From: an uncultured Rhodospirillales bacterium
Lineage (GTDB): Bacteria > Pseudomonadota > Alphaproteobacteria > Kiloniellales > Kiloniellaceae
DNA length: 64,000 nucleotides
NCBI GenBank assembly: GCA_913060675.1
Contig: CAJXUS010000004.1
Location: 1-64,000 of the forward strand
Reading direction: 5' to 3'
How positions within the stretch are numbered: position 1 is the stretch's first letter; each line of letters begins with the position of its first letter. The notes beneath the pieces were generated by a model. That model was not told the origin of the DNA, made no database searches, and saw only the letters and a list, made by a program, of their open reading frames with translations. Made by a program: the position numbers and the translations under genes. This document shows, in pieces, positions 62,374 to 64,000 of this stretch.

Positions 62374-62754
62374 CTAGCCCCTGAATAAAATCATCAAAAT
62401 TGAAAGAACACCTGTCAGTCCCAAAACTACGTGGATAGACAGACTCAGGAACAGGGTCACAACCTTGCTTGCTTCGCCATGAACGTAATCTTCGATCACC
62501 ACCTGCATACCTTGCTGCGAATGAAGCAGACCTACGGAAATGAGAAGGATCAACAGACCCGCCACAATCGGCGACTGTACCCACGCGATAAACTGAGCAT
62601 GATCCGCACCGGTCATCAAAGCGACCGAAAACACAAACCAAAGCACGAGAGGTACAAGAGCAAGACTGGTCAGGCGTTGTGCCCACCAATGTGAAACACC
62701 TTCTTTGGCAGACCCAAGACCACGCGCACGCGCTAAAGGAGTACGAAGCGACAT
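62374..62754 (-). CDS. sdhD: Succinate dehydrogenase membrane anchor subunit SdhD
   Basis: 126 residues, three membrane segments. WWAQRLTSLALVPLVLWFV and the heme/quinone region with HSQQGMQVVIEDYVHG (His ligand) are typical. ATG 62754 is set by GGAGGTGC inside the end of sdhC; it lies one base past the sdhC stop. The longer frame to 62781 is ignored. Confidence 0.93.
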   Translation of the reverse strand: MSLRTPLARARGLGSAKEGVSHWWAQRLTSLALVPLVLWFVFSVALMTGADHAQFIAWVQSPIVAGLLILLISVGLLHSQQGMQVVIEDYVHGEASKVVTLFLSLSIHVVLGLTGVLSILMILFRG

Positions 62755-62755
62755 A

Positions 62756-63148
62756 TCAAGCACCTCCCAAGGCATAAGCAAGGCCCCAAAGCCCCAGCGT
62801 GATCAATACTGTGAAGATCATCACAGCTTTACCTGATGCATAGGCAGTTTCAAGCTCAAGGCCTTTACCTGCATCCCAATAGAGATGTCGGATACCGTTG
62901 CAAAGGTGAAAAACGAGAGCCAGTGTCCACCCGAAAAGCATAAGTCGGCCGAACCATGATCCCAAGAAGGACTGTACAAATTCAAAGTATTCCGGACCAC
63001 TTGCTGCTGCGACAAGCCACCAGATCAGAACGATTGAGCCAATGGATGTGGCTACGCCCATGATGCGGAATAGAATTGAAAGTACGGAAGTTAATTGAGG
63101 ACGATACACCTGCAAATGAGGTGAAAGAGGTCTGTTACCCCTGGACAT
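62756..63148 (-). CDS. sdhC: Succinate dehydrogenase cytochrome b556 subunit SdhC
   Basis: 130 residues, three membrane segments. RPLSPHLQVYRPQLTSVLSILFR (in parts) and the heme-ligand block FHLCNGIRHLYWDAG are typical. I choose ATG 63148 (MSRGNRPLSPH, with GGGAAAG upstream) over 63181. First gene of the operon. Confidence 0.94.
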   Translation of the reverse strand: MSRGNRPLSPHLQVYRPQLTSVLSILFRIMGVATSIGSIVLIWWLVAAASGPEYFEFVQSFLGSWFGRLMLFGWTLALVFHLCNGIRHLYWDAGKGLELETAYASGKAVMIFTVLITLGLWGLAYALGGA

Positions 63149-63412
63149 ATTTTCTTTCCCGATATTGCGCGCTGGTTCCACAATTTAACTTCGCACGCTT
63201 TATATTTTTGCAGAACCCAAAGATTTAACGACGTTAAACCGCATTGCAGCATTAGTCAATGTCAGGCGACAAAACCCCGTCAAAGAACGACAAGACCTCA
63301 AACACACTATCTGATTAAGGTTTATGCCACTGCCACTTATTCGCAACACCCCATTCTACTCAAAACACCGCATGTTGCGCCGCAACAAAATCTTCCTCAC
63401 GTTCTATAAATA

Positions 63413-64000
63413 TTAACGGTATCTCTGCAAAATTTTCTCATAAATTCCTTTATCGTGAATTCTTTTCAAAGCAGCCCTAAAGTCACTCACAAGTGAATCG
63501 GGGGTCTTGTTACTGAAGGCCATATACCCTCCTGTCCCCACCTCGAACTCGAACAACTTGCGGACTATCCCTTTTTCATAGCCATTCTTTTTTAGCAAGT
63601 GATAGGCCGTCAGCTCATTCTCAAGCCACAAATCTATCCGCCCCTTCACAAGTTTTTCGATATTCAATTCGTTTCGATGCACCTGTTGTATACGCTTAAA
63701 CGCATGATCCAAAAGATACTGCGTCCGAACGTCTTCCCGCGTAGCACCAATATTATATTTCCTGGCATCCTCCAAAGAGCCAACCTCAATATCAGTCCTG
63801 TTTACCAGTGCAAATAAGCCAGCATTATACTCTCCAACGGGACCGATCCACTTGAAGAGATGTTCACGCTTTAGGCTTCGCGCGATCGTAAATATCAGCA
63901 CATTTTTTTGTTTCAACGCTAGGTCATAAGCCCGAGCCCACGGATAAATTTCAATCTCGACATCCAGATCAAGTTCTTTCAGAACCGCCTGAACAATTTC
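63413..64000 (-). CDS. Periplasmic solute-binding protein (SBP_bac_3 type), N-terminus outside window
   Basis: 196 residues visible to the window edge, still open. The frame continues upstream of the internal TTG at 63916: the segment EIEIYPWARAYDLALKQ is typical of transporter substrate-binding-domain proteins, then FTIARSLKREHLFKWIGPVG, and GRIDLWLENELTAYHLLKKNG. These bind amino acids or similar solutes, but many such proteins in this class have no ABC partner. The signal peptide lies beyond base 64000. No ABC transporter genes are in view. Confidence 0.85.
   Translation of the reverse strand, partial: EIVQAVLKELDLDVEIEIYPWARAYDLALKQKNVLIFTIARSLKREHLFKWIGPVGEYNAGLFALVNRTDIEVGSLEDARKYNIGATREDVRTQYLLDHAFKRIQQVHRNELNIEKLVKGRIDLWLENELTAYHLLKKNGYEKGIVRKLFEFEVGTGGYMAFSNKTPDSLVSDFRAALKRIHDKGIYEKILQRYR

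Overview
The window reads as part of the chromosome of a free-living, probably marine, heterotrophic alphaproteobacterium of the Rhodospirillales/Kiloniellales kind. The evidence is gene content and order: a separate F1-ATPase operon (atpHAGDC) next to priA, the run rplU-rpmA-obgE-proB-proA-nadD-rsfS-rlmH-gpmI-envC-ctpA-rppH, a TCA block (mdh, sucCD, odhAB, lpdA) and sdhCDAB. Base composition is balanced rather than GC-rich. The genus cannot be fixed from the sequence alone. I see no rRNA, tRNA, CRISPR array, insertion sequence or prophage. The first 51 bases are Illumina Nextera adapter, not genome, so the window starts at a contig edge.

Layout. (1) 52-8964 is an accessory catabolic region: an ectoine hydrolase (doeA) cut by the contig edge, an MDR-type oxidoreductase with an IclR regulator, then an AhpD-like protein, a PLP aminotransferase, a second IclR regulator, a RidA-type deaminase, a TIM-barrel-like protein of unknown function and a saccharopine-dehydrogenase-like enzyme. 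This set forms no pathway I know and is the best candidate here for undescribed metabolism. (2) 9287-11485 is katG. (3) 11860-25011 is a long co-directional housekeeping run: ribosomal proteins L21/L27, Obg GTPase, proline synthesis, NAD synthesis, ribosome silencing and methylation, phosphoglycerate mutase, cell-envelope enzymes and RNA pyrophosphohydrolase. (4) 25013-27557 holds four small single genes (tautomerase-like, GNAT, PhnA-like, TerC). (5) 27756-37983 has the F1 operon and priA on the minus strand, then an fsa-type aldolase, a DUF484 protein and a XerC-type recombinase on the plus strand. (6) 37984-52178 holds an MFS transporter and the TCA block on the minus strand, interrupted by a plus-strand pair, an XRE-cupin regulator and an amino-acid:cation symporter, that share a DNA motif upstream. 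(7) 52408-59512 holds a DksA-like protein, ZapE, an SDR, and an envelope-stress locus: EF-hand protein, ECF sigma, putative anti-sigma, CpxP/CnrX-like sensor and an orphan PAS histidine kinase. (8) 59734-63148 is the succinate dehydrogenase operon, followed by an incomplete periplasmic solute-binding protein at the window end.

How the parts fit. The core half gives respiration (TCA, SDH, ATP synthase) and growth (ribosome, proline, NAD, septation). The accessory parts suggest use of amino-acid-like or compatible-solute compounds (ectoine hydrolase, aminotransferase plus RidA, AGCS symporter), each with its own local regulator (two IclR, one XRE-cupin). Several start codons are not ATG (TTG for atpH and the EnvC-like gene; GTG for priA, one IclR gene and the polysaccharide-deacetylase-family gene). 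Intergenic inverted repeats near the regulators are likely operators, but this is inference from symmetry and position.
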